Counted from the first letter of the stretch, positions 24,254 through 35,905 are shown. The stretch: DNA of 64,000 bases from Channallabes apus (GCA_030522415.1 CM060112.1:12877001-12941000); one strand, 5' to 3'. A program made the numbers and translations. The notes: generated from the sequence alone by a model not told the origin.

Positions 24254-25086
24254 TGTCAAGACCCCGGTCTGATCATTGAGTTAAATCTTTTTTCTTTTCT
24301 CCTTTCCTCTCTCCCAGTGTTTACATGTCTATTCTAGCACATGGTGTTTGTTTTGATCCTTCGCCATGTGCTCGTGTCTGTGACATCACCACCATCCCTC
24401 CCACTTCCTCCTTATCACTCTATCAAGATGATTTCACTCACCTGTTCCCCTCGTTTTCGTTGTAATCAGTCACCCTATTTATTCCCTCTTGTCCATCGTC
24501 CTGTGTCAGATCGTTGTCCCATGTCGCTAGCTGTATCGCCTGTCCGTTTCTTGTTCTGTCTAGTCCTGTATGTAGAGTTTATTTTTGGCTCCAAGCCAGT
24601 ATCCGTCGGTCCTGTTTTCCACCTATTTTTCCCCCCCTCTCTCCCGTGGTTTTTTGTCCTTTTGCACCCAGGCGGGATCCTGTTTTTCTTTTCTTAATTT
24701 GCACTGCAGTCTCCCGTCCCGAAGCCGGCCGGCTCTTGCTCTTCTTCGCGGCCGTGCAGTTCAGCGGACTTCGGTCCTATCGCCCCCTGCTGGCCGCCAA
24801 AGGAACTACAGCCTCGTCTCCTGGTTAAGGCCCTTTTTCTCTACGGAGTGGTTTTTGTTTTTTCCCCTTTTGGGACGTTGGCGCTCCTGGGTTTTGCTTT
24901 AAAGAAAAGGAGAAGAAAAGAAGAAAGCAGTGCAGCTTGTTCCTGATCTTATTTTTGTACTTTTATTTATTTATTTATTTATTTATTTATTTGTTTTTTT
25001 CCCTTTTCTGTCTGAGTCAAGGCATATCTGCAACCAATAAAATCTTGAAGGAGACCTGCACTTGTGTCCGTTCTGATTCCCTAACA
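24254..25086 (+). repeat. 5' LTR (833 bp)
   Basis: TGTCAAGACC...CTAACA. It contains a TATA-like TATTTATT at about 24477, the inferred start of R at 24505, a TTTATT run near 24960-24990 and an AATAAAATC polyadenylation signal at about 25038. Same length as the 3' LTR. Confidence 0.95.
24475..24515 (+). promoter_or_regulatory. LTR core promoter and inferred transcript 5' end
   Basis: A TATTTATTC TATA-like box lies about 28 bp upstream of GTCAGATCGTT (24505-24515), the exact complement of the 11 bases at 25088-25098. This spacing fits a transcript starting at about 24505 whose 5' end folds onto the primer-binding site. Confidence 0.65.
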
Positions 25087-25087
25087 G

Positions 25088-25098
25088 AACGATCTGAC
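25088..25098 (+). promoter_or_regulatory. Primer-binding site, self-priming type
   Basis: AACGATCTGAC, starting one base after the LTR end, is perfectly complementary to 24505-24515 in the LTR and does not look like a tRNA 3' end (no TGG start). Tf1/Sushi-group elements are known to prime reverse transcription with their own RNA 5' end in this way. The gag ATG follows at 25103. Confidence 0.75.
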
Positions 25099-25102
25099 CA
25101 GC

Positions 25103-26032
25103 ATGGACACAGCAGGTCCAGACCCCATCAGATCAGCAGTAGCCCATCAGGGGGTGCTCCTAGGCCAGCATGAGACCCGCTTGACCAGCACCACGAGAGA
25201 GGACGAGTTCCTCGCCACCCAGGTGGCAGACCTCACGGCGCGCATCCAGGAACTCCAGCGGGAGGCCGCTCAAGCAGGTTCTGTCCACCTCTCCTCACGT
25301 CACGATCAGGAGCCCCGCTGCAACAACCCACCTCCCTACGACGGGGACCCTAACTCCTGCCGAGCCTTCCTGACACAATGTTCGGTAGTGTTCGCCCTCC
25401 AGCCGCGCACATTTGCAGCAGAAGAGACAAGGGTGGCATTTGTTTTGACTCTTCTTACAGGCAAGGCCCGTGAATGGGGAACTTCTGTCTGGGAGTCCAG
25501 AGCCCCATGTTGTGACTCATTTAACGAGCTTCGACAGGAGATGTTGAAGCTTTTTGATAGGTCCGTCAGAGGACAGGAAGCAGCGGACAAGCTCGCACGG
25601 CTCCGTCAGGCAGGTCGCTCAGTCACAGAGTTTGCCATTCAGTTCAAGACCTTAGCAGCCTCCTGTGACTGGAATGAGGCCGCCTGTCGGGCAATGTTCC
25701 GGGTAGGGCTCGAGGAGGATATCCAGGATGAACTGGCCACTCATGACCTGCCCCACGACCTTGAAGACCTCATCGACCTGGCACTCCGCATCGAGGCTCG
25801 TCTCTGTCGTCGGCACCAGCGCCGGATGGTCCGTTCCTCTAGCAGGGTGGAGGGTTCTAACCCCCCTGTGGCGACCGTTGACCTGCCAGAACCTGAACCC
25901 ATGCAGCTGGGACGCCTCCGTCTAACACCCCAGGAAAAACAACTGCGTCTGACCAAAGGCCTGTGCCTCTATTGTGGCAAGCCAGGCCACTTTGCCGCAG
26001 CCTGCCCAGCAAAAGCCAAGGCTCACCAGTGA
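25103..26032 (+). CDS. Gypsy Gag (309 aa)
   Basis: Structural protein forming the cytoplasmic virus-like particle that packages element RNA. It starts at the first ATG, 17 bp after the LTR. Residues about 20-60 include a helical heptad-like stretch ([19 protein letters not shown]). The central part is a Ty3/PEG10-like retrotransposon gag domain ([65 protein letters not shown]). Near the C-terminus is a CCHC zinc knuckle [14 protein letters not shown]. Ends at 26032, overlapping pol in the -1 frame. Mammalian PEG10/RTL genes descend from this element group (known, not shown here). Frame intact. Confidence 0.95.
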   Translation: MDTAGPDPIRSAVAHQGVLLGQHETRLTSTTREDEFLATQVADLTARIQELQREAAQAGSVHLSSRHDQEPRCNNPPPYDGDPNSCRAFLTQCSVVFALQPRTFAAEETRVAFVLTLLTGKAREWGTSVWESRAPCCDSFNELRQEMLKLFDRSVRGQEAADKLARLRQAGRSVTEFAIQFKTLAASCDWNEAACRAMFRVGLEEDIQDELATHDLPHDLEDLIDLALRIEARLCRRHQRRMVRSSSRVEGSNPPVATVDLPEPEPMQLGRLRLTPQEKQLRLTKGLCLYCGKPGHFAAACPAKAKAHQ

Positions 26033-29000
26033 AGCGGGGGATCCTGGTGAGCGCTATTCCTTTTTCACAATCCCCCTCCTCTCGCACACTTTTATCTGTC
26101 TTAGTTCAGTTTGGGGAGACTTCACAGTCATGCTCGGCCTTGGTCGATTCAGGGGCTGAGGGCAATTTTATGGACAGCTCGATAGCTGCAAGTTTGGGTA
26201 TTCCAGCTATTCCCTTGCCTGAACCTATCTCTGCCCGGTCCTTAAATGGGACCTTAATTACTACTGTTTCTCACCAGACACCCAAAGTTAGCCTAGTGGT
26301 CTCAGGCAATCACCGTGAGGAGACCACGTTGTACCTTCTGGACTCCCCTAGTGCTCCTATAGTGTTGGGGCACCCCTGGTTGGTACAACATGGCCCTCAC
26401 GTTGATTGGTCTGGAAATTCTGTCCTGTCTTGGAGCCAAAATTGTCTTGCTTCTTGTCTTGGTCCTGCCCCTTTTTCTGGTTCTGTTTGTCCTGTGTTGC
26501 AGGTGGAGGTTGCTGATCTGTCCGGGGTCCCGGCGGGGTACCACGACCTGCGGCTGGTGTTCAGCAAGTCCCGGGCCATGTCCTTGCCTCCTCATCGCCC
26601 TTATGACTGCGCCATTGAGCTCCTCCCAGGCACTTCTCCGCCCAAGGGTCACTTGTATTCCCTTTCAGGTCCGGAAAGAGAGGCCATGGACACCTATATT
26701 AACGAATCACTCAAAGCCGGCCTCATCCGCCCCTCCTCTTCTCCTGCGGGTGCGGGGTTCTTCTTTGTCAAGAAGAGAGATGGTTCCCTGCGTCCCTGTA
26801 TTGACTATCGTGGGCTGAATGACATTACCATTAAGAACAGGTATCCCCTCCCTCTTATGTCTTCAGCTTTCGAACTTTTGCAGGGAGCCAAGGTCTTCAC
26901 CAAGCTTGACCTGCGCAATGCCTACCACCTTATCCGCATTCGGGAGGGAGATGAGTGGAAGACAGCTTTCAACACACCCACGGGACACTTTGAATACCGG
27001 GTCCTTCCGTTTGGTCTGACCAATGCTCCTGCTGTCTTCCAGGCCCTGGTCAACGATGTGCTGAGAGACATGGTAAATCAATTTGTCTTTGTGTACCTAG
27101 ATGACATCCTGATATTTTCTCCCTCTTTGCAGGTACACACTCAGCATGTCCGCCAGGTGTTGCAACGGCTTTTGGAGAACCAACTATTCGTGAAAGCGGA
27201 GAAGTGTGTCTTCCATGCAAGGTCGGTTTCGTTCCTGGGGTTCGTGATTTCGGCGGGTGAGATCAGAGCCGACCCTGCTAAGATAAGGGCGGTAGCTGAG
27301 TGGCCAACTCCTGACTCTCGGAAGGCTCTGCAGCGGTTCCTGGGGTTCGCCAACTTTTATCGGCGTTTCATCCGGAACTTCAGTCAGATGGCTGCACCCT
27401 TAACAGCGCTCACTTCTCCAAAGGTACTGTTTAAATGGAGTAATGAGGCCCAGGAATCCTTTGATAAATTAAAGTCCCGGTTTGTCTCTGCTCCTGTCTT
27501 GTCTACTCCAGATCCTGAACTACAGTTTATCGTTGAGGTGGACGCTTCAGATGTTGGAGTTGGTGCGGTCCTGTCACAACGCTCTCTTCGGGATGGGAAG
27601 GTGCATCCATGCGCCTTCTTCTCCCACCGCCTGAACCCCACTGAGCGGAATTACGACATAGGTAATCGGGAGTTGTTGGCAGTCAGACTGGCTTTGGGTG
27701 AGTGGCGTCACTGGCTGGAGGGCGCAGTCCAACCATTCATGGTCTGGACTGACCACAAGAATTTAGAATACATCAACTCGGCCAGAAGACTAAATTCCAG
27801 ACAGGCCCGCTGGTCCCTTTTCTTTAGCCGTTTTAATTTTACACTCTCTTACAGGCCTGGGTCTAAAAACACCAAACCGGACTCCCTTTCTCGGCTATTT
27901 GAGACCCCTGAGAAGGAGACCTCCGTCGACACCATCCTGCCCAAGGGCATGGTGGTGGCTGCGCTCTCATGGGACGTCGAGAGGGAGGTTCAGGAGGCCC
28001 TGCAGAAGTGCCGTGTACCCAGAGGGGTTCCAGCGGGCAAGCTGTATGTCCCTTTGAGACTGCGCTCCAAAGTCATCCAGTGGTGTCACTCATCCAGACT
28101 GGTTTGTCACCCAGGAGTTCGGAGATCGTTGGCCTCCATCCGTCAGCGATTTTGGTGGTCCACCATGACCAAGGATGTCAGGCAGTTCGTGGCAGCTTGC
28201 TCAGTTTGCGCCCAGAACAAGAGTTCACCTTCGCCTCCCGTTGGTCTTCTTCGCCCATTACCCATCCCCGCCCGCCCGTGGTCACATCTAGCTCTTGATT
28301 TTGTCACGGGCCTCCCCGAGTCAAGGGGCAACACCGTCATTCTCACGGTGGTGGACCGCTTCTCCAAAGCAGCCCACTTCATCCCTCTCCCCAAGCTCCC
28401 CTCCGCCAAAGAGACTGCTCAGGTGGTGGTTGACCAAGTATTCCGGATTCATGGTCTTCCGGTAAACGTGGTCTCTGATAGGGGCCCACAGTTCGTCTCT
28501 CGGTTTTGGAAGGAATTTTGCAGACAGATCGGGGCCTCAACGAGTCTGTCATCTGGATTCCACCCCCAGACCAATGGGCAGTCTGAGCGGGCTAACCAGG
28601 ATTTGGAACGTGCTCTCCGCTGCCTGGCATCCCACAATCCGACCTCCTGGTGTCAACAGTTGTCCTGGGTAGAGTATGCCCACAATACTCTACCGGTTTC
28701 TGCCACAGGTATGTCACCATTTCAGTGTTCTGTTGGCTATCAACCCCCTCTGTTCCCTTCACAGGAACCCGAAGCGGCAGTCCCGTCTGCCTTGGCTTTT
28801 GTCCAACGTTGCCGGCGCACCTGGAGAAAGGCTAAGGAGGTCTTGGCCCGGACTAGTAGACGGACCAAAGCCGCGGCCGATCGCCACCGGACTCCTGCCC
28901 CTAACTATGTTTGTGGTCAAAGGGTATGGCTTTCTACCAAGGACTTGCCTCTCAGGGTGGTCTCGCGCAAGTTGGCTCCCAAGTTCATTGGTCCGTACCG

Positions 29001-29349
29001 GATCACAAAGGTCTTGAACCCAGTGGCGATCCGGCTCAAGCTTCCTTCCACGCTTGGTCGGGTACACCCAGTATTTCATGTTTCTAGGGTTAAACCTGTG
29101 TATTCCTCCCCTCTTGCCCCTTCTGCTCCGACCCCCCCTCCCCCTCGTCTAGTGGATGGCTCCCCAGTATACACTGTTAGGAGGTTGCTGGACGTCCGTC
29201 GCAGAGGTCGGGGTTTTCAGTATCTAGTGGACTGGGAGGGCTATGGTCCAGAGGAGAGGAGTTGGATTCCGGCCCGGGATGTTCTGGATCGGGCGCTGGT
29301 CGTGGACCTCTGTCGACGACGAGGTGAGCCCCTCCCTGGGGGCGCCTAG
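25963..29349 (+). CDS. Gypsy Pol: protease, RT, RNase H, integrase, chromodomain (-1 frame)
   Basis: The -1 frame is open well upstream of 25963, so the listed start is only a convenient boundary; expression is expected by -1 frameshifting. AGGAAAAAC near 25932 is a candidate slip site. Domains by approximate residue: aspartic protease with [10 protein letters not shown] (62-64 DSG); RT with [26 protein letters not shown] and catalytic [10 protein letters not shown] (YLDD 378-381); RNase H ([16 protein letters not shown]); integrase HHCC zinc region (H716, CSVCAQNK) and core D779 in [12 protein letters not shown], then DRGPQFVS and [20 protein letters not shown]-terminal chromodomain from about 1068 ([17 protein letters not shown]). 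The chromodomain may steer insertion to marked chromatin. 1128 codons without a break; probably competent. Confidence 0.96.
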   Translation: MPLLWQARPLCRSLPSKSQGSPVKRGILVSAIPFSQSPSSRTLLSVLVQFGETSQSCSALVDSGAEGNFMDSSIAASLGIPAIPLPEPISARSLNGTLITTVSHQTPKVSLVVSGNHREETTLYLLDSPSAPIVLGHPWLVQHGPHVDWSGNSVLSWSQNCLASCLGPAPFSGSVCPVLQVEVADLSGVPAGYHDLRLVFSKSRAMSLPPHRPYDCAIELLPGTSPPKGHLYSLSGPEREAMDTYINESLKAGLIRPSSSPAGAGFFFVKKRDGSLRPCIDYRGLNDITIKNRYPLPLMSSAFELLQGAKVFTKLDLRNAYHLIRIREGDEWKTAFNTPTGHFEYRVLPFGLTNAPAVFQALVNDVLRDMVNQFVFVYLDDILIFSPSLQVHTQHVRQVLQRLLENQLFVKAEKCVFHARSVSFLGFVISAGEIRADPAKIRAVAEWPTPDSRKALQRFLGFANFYRRFIRNFSQMAAPLTALTSPKVLFKWSNEAQESFDKLKSRFVSAPVLSTPDPELQFIVEVDASDVGVGAVLSQRSLRDGKVHPCAFFSHRLNPTERNYDIGNRELLAVRLALGEWRHWLEGAVQPFMVWTDHKNLEYINSARRLNSRQARWSLFFSRFNFTLSYRPGSKNTKPDSLSRLFETPEKETSVDTILPKGMVVAALSWDVEREVQEALQKCRVPRGVPAGKLYVPLRLRSKVIQWCHSSRLVCHPGVRRSLASIRQRFWWSTMTKDVRQFVAACSVCAQNKSSPSPPVGLLRPLPIPARPWSHLALDFVTGLPESRGNTVILTVVDRFSKAAHFIPLPKLPSAKETAQVVVDQVFRIHGLPVNVVSDRGPQFVSRFWKEFCRQIGASTSLSSGFHPQTNGQSERANQDLERALRCLASHNPTSWCQQLSWVEYAHNTLPVSATGMSPFQCSVGYQPPLFPSQEPEAAVPSALAFVQRCRRTWRKAKEVLARTSRRTKAAADRHRTPAPNYVCGQRVWLSTKDLPLRVVSRKLAPKFIGPYRITKVLNPVAIRLKLPSTLGRVHPVFHVSRVKPVYSSPLAPSAPTPPPPRLVDGSPVYTVRRLLDVRRRGRGFQYLVDWEGYGPEERSWIPARDVLDRALVVDLCRRRGEPLPGGA

Positions 29350-29360
29350 TGGCGCCCATG

Positions 29361-29372
29361 GGGGGGGGGTAC
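29361..29372 (+). other. 3' polypurine tract
   Basis: A run of ten G residues (29360-29369) ends in TAC directly before the 3' LTR TGTCAAG; it would prime plus-strand DNA synthesis. Confidence 0.75.
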
Positions 29373-30205
29373 TGTCAAGACCCCGGTCTGATCATTGAGT
29401 TAAATCTTTTTTCTTTTCTCCTTTCCTCTCTCCCAGTGTTTACATGTCTATTCTAGCACATGGTGTTTGTTTTGATCCTTCGCCATGTGCTCGTGTCTGT
29501 GACATCACCACCATCCCTCCCACTTCCTCCTTATCACTCTATCAAGATGATTTCACTCACCTGTTCCCCTCGTTTTCGTTGTAATCAGTCACCCTATTTA
29601 TTCCCTCTTGTCCATCGTCCTGTGTCAGATCGTTGTCCCATGTCGCTAGCTGTATCGCCTGTCCGTTTCTTGTTCTGTCTAGTCCTGTATGTAGAGTTTA
29701 TTTTTGGCTCCAAGCCAGTATCCGTCGGTCCTGTTTTCCACCTATTTTTCCCCCCCTCTCTCCCGTGGTTTTTTGTCCTTTTGCACCCAGGCGGGATCCT
29801 GTTTTTCTTTTCTTAATTTGCACTGCAGTCTCCCGTCCCGAAGCCGGCCGGCTCTTGCTCTTCTTCGCGGCCGTGCAGTTCAGCGGACTTCGGTCCTATC
29901 GCCCCCTGCTGGCCGCCAAAGGAACTACAGCCTCGTCTCCTGGTTAAGGCCCTTTTTCTCTACGGAGTGGTTTTTGTTTTTTCCCCTTTTGGGACGTTGG
30001 CGCTCCTGGGTTTTGCTTTAAAGAAAAGGAGAAGAAAAGAAGAAAGCAGTGCAGCTTGTTCCTCATCTTATTTTTGTACTTTTATTTATTTATTTATTTA
30101 TTTATTTATTTGTTTTTTTCCCTTTTCTGTCTGAGTCAAGGCATATCTGCAACCAATAAAATCTTGAAGGAGACCTGCACTTGTGTCCGTTCTGATTCCC
30201 TAACA
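29373..30205 (+). repeat. 3' LTR (833 bp)
   Basis: Near-identical to the 5' LTR. Downstream sequence resumes the interrupted 142-bp tandem unit of repeat X. Confidence 0.95.
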
Positions 30206-31096
30206 GAGAAACTATTTTACTGCAGCATTTTTCAGATATGGGGCATTCTCTCTGTGTTGTTCATGAAACTACCGTAATCACTGTAATATGCGCGCGCACT
30301 AAAATCAATCGCGGCTGGCTTGACCGTGTTTTTCTGAACCGCGGCTGGCTTTACCGCAGTAAATTAGAACTGCTGTCAATACTGTATGAACATATGTACA
30401 GGTTCTTTACTCGTAACTCATTAATAAAGTTCGGCTTCAGAAAAAAAAAAACGTTTATTGCTAGTGCTCTTTTACCATTTAATGCTTTAACACACACGAC
30501 TCAGTTTGTTCAGAAATGGCATCTAACTGGCGAGCCTTTGTCTGAACACGCCGTTTTCACTCGGGGTGGGGGTAAGAAACACACATCTCGGTGTATTAAT
30601 CCGCGCGCTCGGTTCGTTATTATTTTATTTATTTATTTATTTACCACAGGACCCATGGGGGCTCCGTAGGTTCAGGTTTTTACACGAAAATGGTGTTTTG
30701 TGAATCTCCACACTATTAAAAACTGAAATTGCTAATTGTACGTCCTGAGATTAAGATGAACATTAATTGGGAGTCATGAAAGCGAGAATCACATCCAAAA
30801 AAGAAAGCTAAACTTACCTCGAACACGACAAACTCCAGCTCCAGCCACGCCGTGTTGTAACCTCCGTGATGATTCCCAACCGACTGATACACAGCGCGGG
30901 CACAGCGACTCCAAACACGCATGCGCAGTTTAATTTGCACACATTTTCGGCTTCAGTAGACACACAATACTTCAGACTGAAACACGACTGCCCCCTACAG
31001 GTAATGAAGGGCATGTTCACAGCTTCCCGCACGCAGCCGCGCAAAGCCGCGGCAATTCACGGGATCCCTTTTCTCGAAACGCGGGTTTTTAATGGC

Positions 31097-32514
31097 AACA
31101 TCTGTAAACCATAGGACTGAAAATCAAACATCATATTTAGTCCTCTAAATACAATATATTCGCTTAAAACGGCATTGAAATAAGTGTGTTGATTTGATGC
31201 TTAAAAGTGTTTCCATTACCAGACAGCTAAATATTGAAATAAATGTCCTGTTGTTGTTGTTGTGGCATTTGATGCATAAAGCATATTTCATTAACCCTGT
31301 AAAAGACACACAATAAAAATCTTTGTGATTTTTTTGTATGAATTCTTGGATATTACTAGGATTAAATGTTCTTTCTTTCTTTCTTTCTTTCTTTCTTAAT
31401 TCACCATTTAGATTATGAGTAATATACATCTACCAGATGGTTGACTTGCCAATGTATGGTAACAATAAAAGTGTGTATTGATCACAATGAAATAACCTAC
31501 ACCTACAGCATTTACAACTATTACAAAAAATTTTCCACACACAAAAACACACCTTTATCCTCGGCCCCATTCTCTTGCTCTCTTTGTTTGTCTTTCTGCA
31601 TATACATTTTATGCCATACTCTGGAGGCTTTTAATATAAATTATACAGGTTCACTAAACTTTTCATTTTCTAGACAGATGTAATTTTTTTCTGACAAAGA
31701 GAAAGAGAACTGCTTTATAATTTAGAGGTAATGCTACCCAGTCTCAGGAATAAATAACAAAAACACTCAAATAAAGAAAAGTTTACAGTACTGCATAGTG
31801 CAATGTTTTCCTGCACACTGTAAAATGCTACCTGATAGTCTTAATAAATCATTAATAATGCTATTTAAGACATTTTAATACACGTTACTGTTCCTGCTCA
31901 GCAATATGGTATCACATAGGCGTCTCTTAACTTACTGTAAGAGAACAGACTGAAATGGAACTCTGGGTGCTTTGTATTTTTACTGATAACTCACATAAAA
32001 TGTGCATGAATATGATGGTCTCGCTTTCCTTTTTCCTTAATACATCTAGGAAGTGTGTGTATACCTGCCCGGGTGTGAGTGTCACAAGCTGATTCTCTCT
32101 AGAGTCTCTTTTTATTAATTTATGTGAACATTACCACACAATATCACATCTTACGGTATCTACTGTATCCATGAACTCTGCATACTGAAATATTCTAGAG
32201 ACAAATGTGAGGCCGTCTGTCTGACAGCTAAAGCTTAGTCAAAATGCGTGGATCATGCGGGACGACAATGACCTGACACCCAACAGTAAATCAACATCAG
32301 AATGGCTGGAATATAAAATAATTAAGGTTTTGGAATGGCGTAGTCAAAGTCCAGACCTCAACCCAGTTGAAATGCTGTGATTGGACTTTAAGAGAGCTGT
32401 GCATAATCTGAAGCAATGCTGTAAATACAATGGGCCAAAATGAATCCAATGATGTGAGAGACTGATAAAGTATTTGCCTAATATTAAGACATGCTATCTA
32501 TCTATCTATCTATA

Positions 32515-32559
<45 letters not shown>

Positions 32560-32731
32560 CTGTCTGTCTGTCTGTCTGTTCTTTGTCCATAAACCTTTCT
32601 ACTGGTTGACTTCAATACCACTTTTTAGCTCCACCCACAACCATATAGTATGTAAAGAGAAAATCTGTTTCCCTCAACTGTTCTCTTTAGTCTCAGGAGG
32701 TAGGATGACTTAATCTTTTCAACTTTCCAAA
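31097..32731 (+). other. Duplicated Ly6-locus flank (no gene)
   Basis: 31111-32060 matches 63084-64000, downstream of the intact Ly6 gene, same strand, including a TTTC microsatellite (31373-31397). 32690-32731 matches 60920-60965, upstream of the same gene. It begins directly after the X terminus at 31096. It includes a Tc1 relic (32262-32440) and a TCTA/TCTG microsatellite (32494-32580). No Ly6 exon was found here. Confidence 0.8.
32262..32440 (+). pseudogene. Tc1-type transposase fragment
   Basis: Plus-strand translation gives [14 protein letters not shown], then [16 protein letters not shown] and DFKRAVHNL, matching the catalytic Asp/Glu end of the Tc1 transposase at 17411-18427 (about 60 codons). 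The first motif residues are altered and a stop follows VEML. No TIRs are seen; an old relic. Confidence 0.85.
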
Positions 32732-33695
32732 CACTGCACAAAAAATGCTGGGTTGTTTTAGTAAACACATTTGTTGGGTTGTTTATGCTGGGTCAAAATT
32801 CTGGGTTATTTCAGGTACTTTAAACACATTGTTGGGTTGCTCTATGTTGGGTGAAATGAACTGTAGTGGGTCATTTACAAATGAACACCTGGTTGGGTTA
32901 TTTTGACCCAACAACTGGTTTATTCTTTGGTTTCTCCAAACGGCAGCCTGCCAAATGTCCGAAATATTACTGTCACTGTGTCACAAAGTGTAGTTTTACG
33001 AGTTGTTTAAGCGAGAATGTATGTGTGTTCAGGTCAAAACATCAACCGGTTATTAAAGATGGCGTGTATTTAAAAAATTGCCTCAACGATTTCGGAGATT
33101 TGATCTCCAAGCAGGTAATACTGGTGCCCTGCGCACATGTAGCCACTTAACGCTGCCTCACCTCGGAAAGAACTTCTGAAAACTACAGCTGACTGTGATG
33201 TCTCTGCAGTGGTTAAAACAGCGGATTTATTTCACTTTGTGTATTTCCAAAAGGCAATCTTTGGTATAATATAATATATTGCGGCTGTGTGATGCATCCT
33301 GTACACTGCGTTCCATTTGCAATATACCCGTTGTCCTCATACCCTCACGTGTGCACTTCCAAGTCAAGGCTGTTCTTGGAATTGAGACACGACCTGACGA
33401 ACTTTCTGGATTCTTCACTTCTGAAGCGAGGGGCACTCCACTTAAAGAGGACAGTATTTTATGGTAAGCTAGAATGAATTTTTACCTAAATTTTAAATGC
33501 TGTAGTTGTGGTAGGAGCAAGCTAATTTCCATGTTTAATCACTTTTCCACCTTTTAAGTTGCTGTTTGATATGGGGCTGTGGGGAGTTCGTGTTTTTATA
33601 TTCTGTACCAATTAGCCGGCTATACTGTATAAGTTGTGGTAGGAGCAAGCATATTTTATTGTTCAAATTAAATGCTTTGATATGGCAGTGTTTGG

Positions 33696-33752
<57 letters not shown>

Positions 33753-34939
33753 CAAAGAAGAAGATAACGAGCTTTTTCTTCATCCTTATGAAATATTTAT
33801 TGTTCGTTGTAAATTCATCACTTAAATATCGTATTCATCTATGGTTTATTGAGAATTTGTAAAGGGGTAAATGTTTCATATTAAATCCAGATTGAGGCGC
33901 CAAACGTTAACACGTTCAATAGTAAGGTGAATTAGTCAGAAATATACACTAAATTCATGTTCACATAGTTTTTTTGTTTATTGACAAGAGAAAAAACATT
34001 TTGCATTAAATACTGTACATACATAGCTGTACATCCTTAACAAAAATGCTTGATGTAAATGTTAGTTATATTGCAACACTAAGTGATGGTGTGTAATTCA
34101 CAGGTGGGGACCAGCATGACGGGAATGATGTCTGCAAAATATGGAGATGACTGGAGGTTCCATGTTTTGTGCCTTGGGGATGAGACAAGAGAACCTGACA
34201 GACCTTTCCCATTGTTGGAGGCAATGCTATTGATACAGACTCTTTGGTGGAGGCCATTGATGTTTGTTTTAAATTAATAATTTTTTTTTATCTTTGACGT
34301 TAACTACACAAAGCAATGTCTTCTCACCTGGGAGTTTCTGTAGCATACTGTAGATCAGATTGATGGACACGAGTACTCATCTGTTAAATTGAGGATAACC
34401 GTTTTTTCATCCCACATCCAGTGGTATCCATTAATTAATAATATTATTTGAAGCTTTATCATTTTTGTTTTTAATGTCATTTTGAAGGCAATTAAATAGT
34501 AATAGCTAAATAACTAATAGTCAAAATATTAGATGGGGAATGTTTAATGTCATATGGGCGTTATAAGATTTATATTGAAAATTTCTACATGAAAAGTGTT
34601 TAAACAGTGTATTAAATGCAAATAAAATGCTATTTAAATCGGATATACAGGGGCCTCTTGTTTTCATTGTTTTACAGAGTGTTAATGTTACATTTATTTT
34701 ATATTTAACAAATGGTCACCTTGGGATTATATGATTTTGTCTAACATTATTGTCAAAATTGAGTTTTTGAGTTTGTCAATTTTACCTACATGTTGGGTCA
34801 GATGAACAACCCAGAATTCTGTGTTAAATGGTTGAATCTAGCACCTGGGTAAAAACAAGCCAGCGCGTGTTCTGTCCAATAGTGACCCAGCGGCTGGGTT
34901 ATGGTTGGGTTGTCTTTTAACCCAGCAGTTTTTAGAGTG
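32732..34939. mobile_element. CACTG/CACTC-ended TIR element carrying gene-like exons
   Basis: The left end CACTGCACAAAAAATGCTGG and right end CCCAGCAGTTTTTAGAGTG are inverted, with subterminal TTGGGTTGTTTT/ACCCAGC repeats. The 60920-61010 sequence near the Ly6 gene reads through this position without the element. Interior: cysteine-containing open stretch with a GTAATA donor at 33112, a stretch with a GTAAGC donor at 33463, a (TA)n (33699-33752) and an exon-like block at 34104. Probably CACTA/EnSpm-like by end sequence; not certain. Confidence 0.65.
34104..34277 (+). pseudogene. Exon-like fragment of an uncharacterised fish gene family
   Basis: Follows an acceptor-like TGTGTAATTCACAG. The frame reads VGTSMTGMMSAKYGDDWRF, then VLCLGDETREP and PFPLLEAMLLI. 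A frame slip near 34230 would restore LVEAIDVCFK-like sequence. The exon shares its VGT-M start and LGD motif with 39389-39490 inside a second element with the same ends. It is similar from memory to a C-terminal exon of an uncharacterised, multi-copy fish protein family. Function unknown. Confidence 0.5.
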
Positions 34940-35331
34940 TGTGATATTAATTACATGATTTATACTTGATACTGTATCACCAAAGTTGAATTAAAGTTTA
35001 CTTTTAAATTTTTTTTCTTATTGAAACATAATTTTTGATTAGCTCTTCGAACTGTTTCATGATTGTCAAGCTGGCCAGTTGTTAGGGCCAGACACAAGTG
35101 CAGCTGGAAACCAAGGTTTTAATAATCAACCAAAGAAAAACAAATGAGCAAATAAAACATGTTATACTATGTCCTTCTCAAACAGCCACTGGGGAAATCA
35201 ATAAACATTTCCTGGGACTTGGCTGAATCTGGAATCTGAAACACAGGTTAATAACATTGAGATAACATTACAGGGTACAGCACGAGTGCAACTTAAAAAC
35301 ATGTGAAGAAAAATATATAAGTGTGTTAAAT
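34940..35331 (+). other. Ly6-upstream-like flank, then unrecognised sequence
   Basis: 34940-35010 continues the match to 60965-61030 (TGTGATATTAATTACATG, CACCAAAGTT). From about 35040 the sequence is unrelated. CAGACACAAGTGCAGCTGGAAACC and following text look like minus-strand LTR-retroelement debris, without coding. Confidence 0.6.
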
Positions 35332-35363
35332 AGTGGTGGCACGGTGGTGTAGTGTCCCGGCCA
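35332..35363 (+). mobile_element. tRNA-headed SINE, piece 1 of 3
   Basis: GGTGGCACGGTGGTGTAGTG is the head of a widespread fish SINE with an A-box-like promoter. It is cut at 35363 by the CACTG-ended element and continues at 45249. A short internal segment between the A and B boxes appears deleted. Confidence 0.85.
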
Positions 35364-35509
35364 CACTGTAAAAAAAAAAGCGTAAAAAAACATTCAAATG
35401 ACTGGCAGCAATGGCTGCCAAACAAAAACCGTAAAATTAAGGTAAAATACTCTAGTTCATATTATGCTCAAAAACATTCAATTTACAGAAATTGTTATTT
35501 TATCTTTTA

Positions 35510-35905
35510 CAGAGAAACACCGTTATTTTACAGATTTTTCCTACATTTATACAATTGAACACCTTCATTAAACGAACAGCAGTAGAAGTTTAGCATGAAA
35601 CACCGTTATTTTACAGATTTTTCCTAAATTTATATGATTAAACACCTTCATTAAACGACCAGCAGTAGAAGTTTAGCAGTTAAACACCATTATTTTACAG
35701 ATTTTTGCTAAATTTATACGATTGAAGACCTTCATTAAAACAGCACTAGACGTATAGCAGCAAAATGTTTTCATTTTACAGTTTTTTCCAAAATTATTAC
35801 AATCAAACATCTTCAATAAAGCAAAAGCATTAGGCATTTAGCAGGAAACACTGTTATTTACAGATTTTTCATAAATTGAAGATCAAACACCTTCAAACAA
35901 AGCAA
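35510..35905. repeat. 81-84 bp tandem repeat, about 4.5 units
   Basis: Units start CGTTATTTTACAGATTTTT at 35521, 35604, 35688, about 35770 and 35851, each followed by CACCTTCATTAAA and AGCAGTAGAAGTTTAGCA-type sequence, decaying toward the right. Confidence 0.9.

Larger units (their letters stand above)
24254..30205 (+). mobile_element. Intact Ty3/Gypsy chromovirus-type LTR retrotransposon (Sushi-like)
   Basis: Two 833-bp LTRs (24254-25086 and 29373-30205) flank gag, a pol in the -1 frame and a 3' polypurine tract. I found one base difference between the LTRs (24945 G versus 30064 C), so insertion was very recent. Pol ends with a chromodomain. Primer binding looks like self-priming (see 25088). 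Only GAA is clearly shared by the two flanks, so the target duplication is imperfect or the LTR edge is off by one or two bases. All coding parts look complete; no env. Confidence 0.96.
20055..31096 (-). repeat. Repeat X, left copy (inverted to 46718-49926)
   Basis: After removing the 1705-bp solo LTR and the 5952-bp Gypsy element, about 3.4 kb here is collinear and inverted with 46718-49926. The right end at 31096 (CGACATCTGTA type, read inward as TACAGATGTCGCC) is shared with 46718 and with 57348, suggesting a transposon terminus next to a TA. It contains two gene-like exons, 142-bp tandem repeats and internal inverted motifs. The lower-coordinate end is not defined by a TIR. Alternative reading: two segmental-duplication copies instead of one transposon family. 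Confidence 0.75.

Noticed and set aside
24341..24902. ORFs of 104-118 codons inside the Gypsy LTRs
   Set aside because: Identical in both LTRs only because LTRs are duplicates; composition is that of C/T-rich U3-R sequence, without recognisable domains.
25336..29359. Many antisense and out-of-frame ORFs within the Gypsy gag-pol region
   Set aside because: Shadows of a GC-rich coding region; no domains, and the real frames account for all conserved motifs.
30238..30669. A 143-codon ORF in repeat X, also open in the inverted copy (47576-47097)
   Set aside because: The two copies are nearly identical DNA, so shared openness is uninformative; single-base indels (A-run at about 30450) shift it and no domain is visible.
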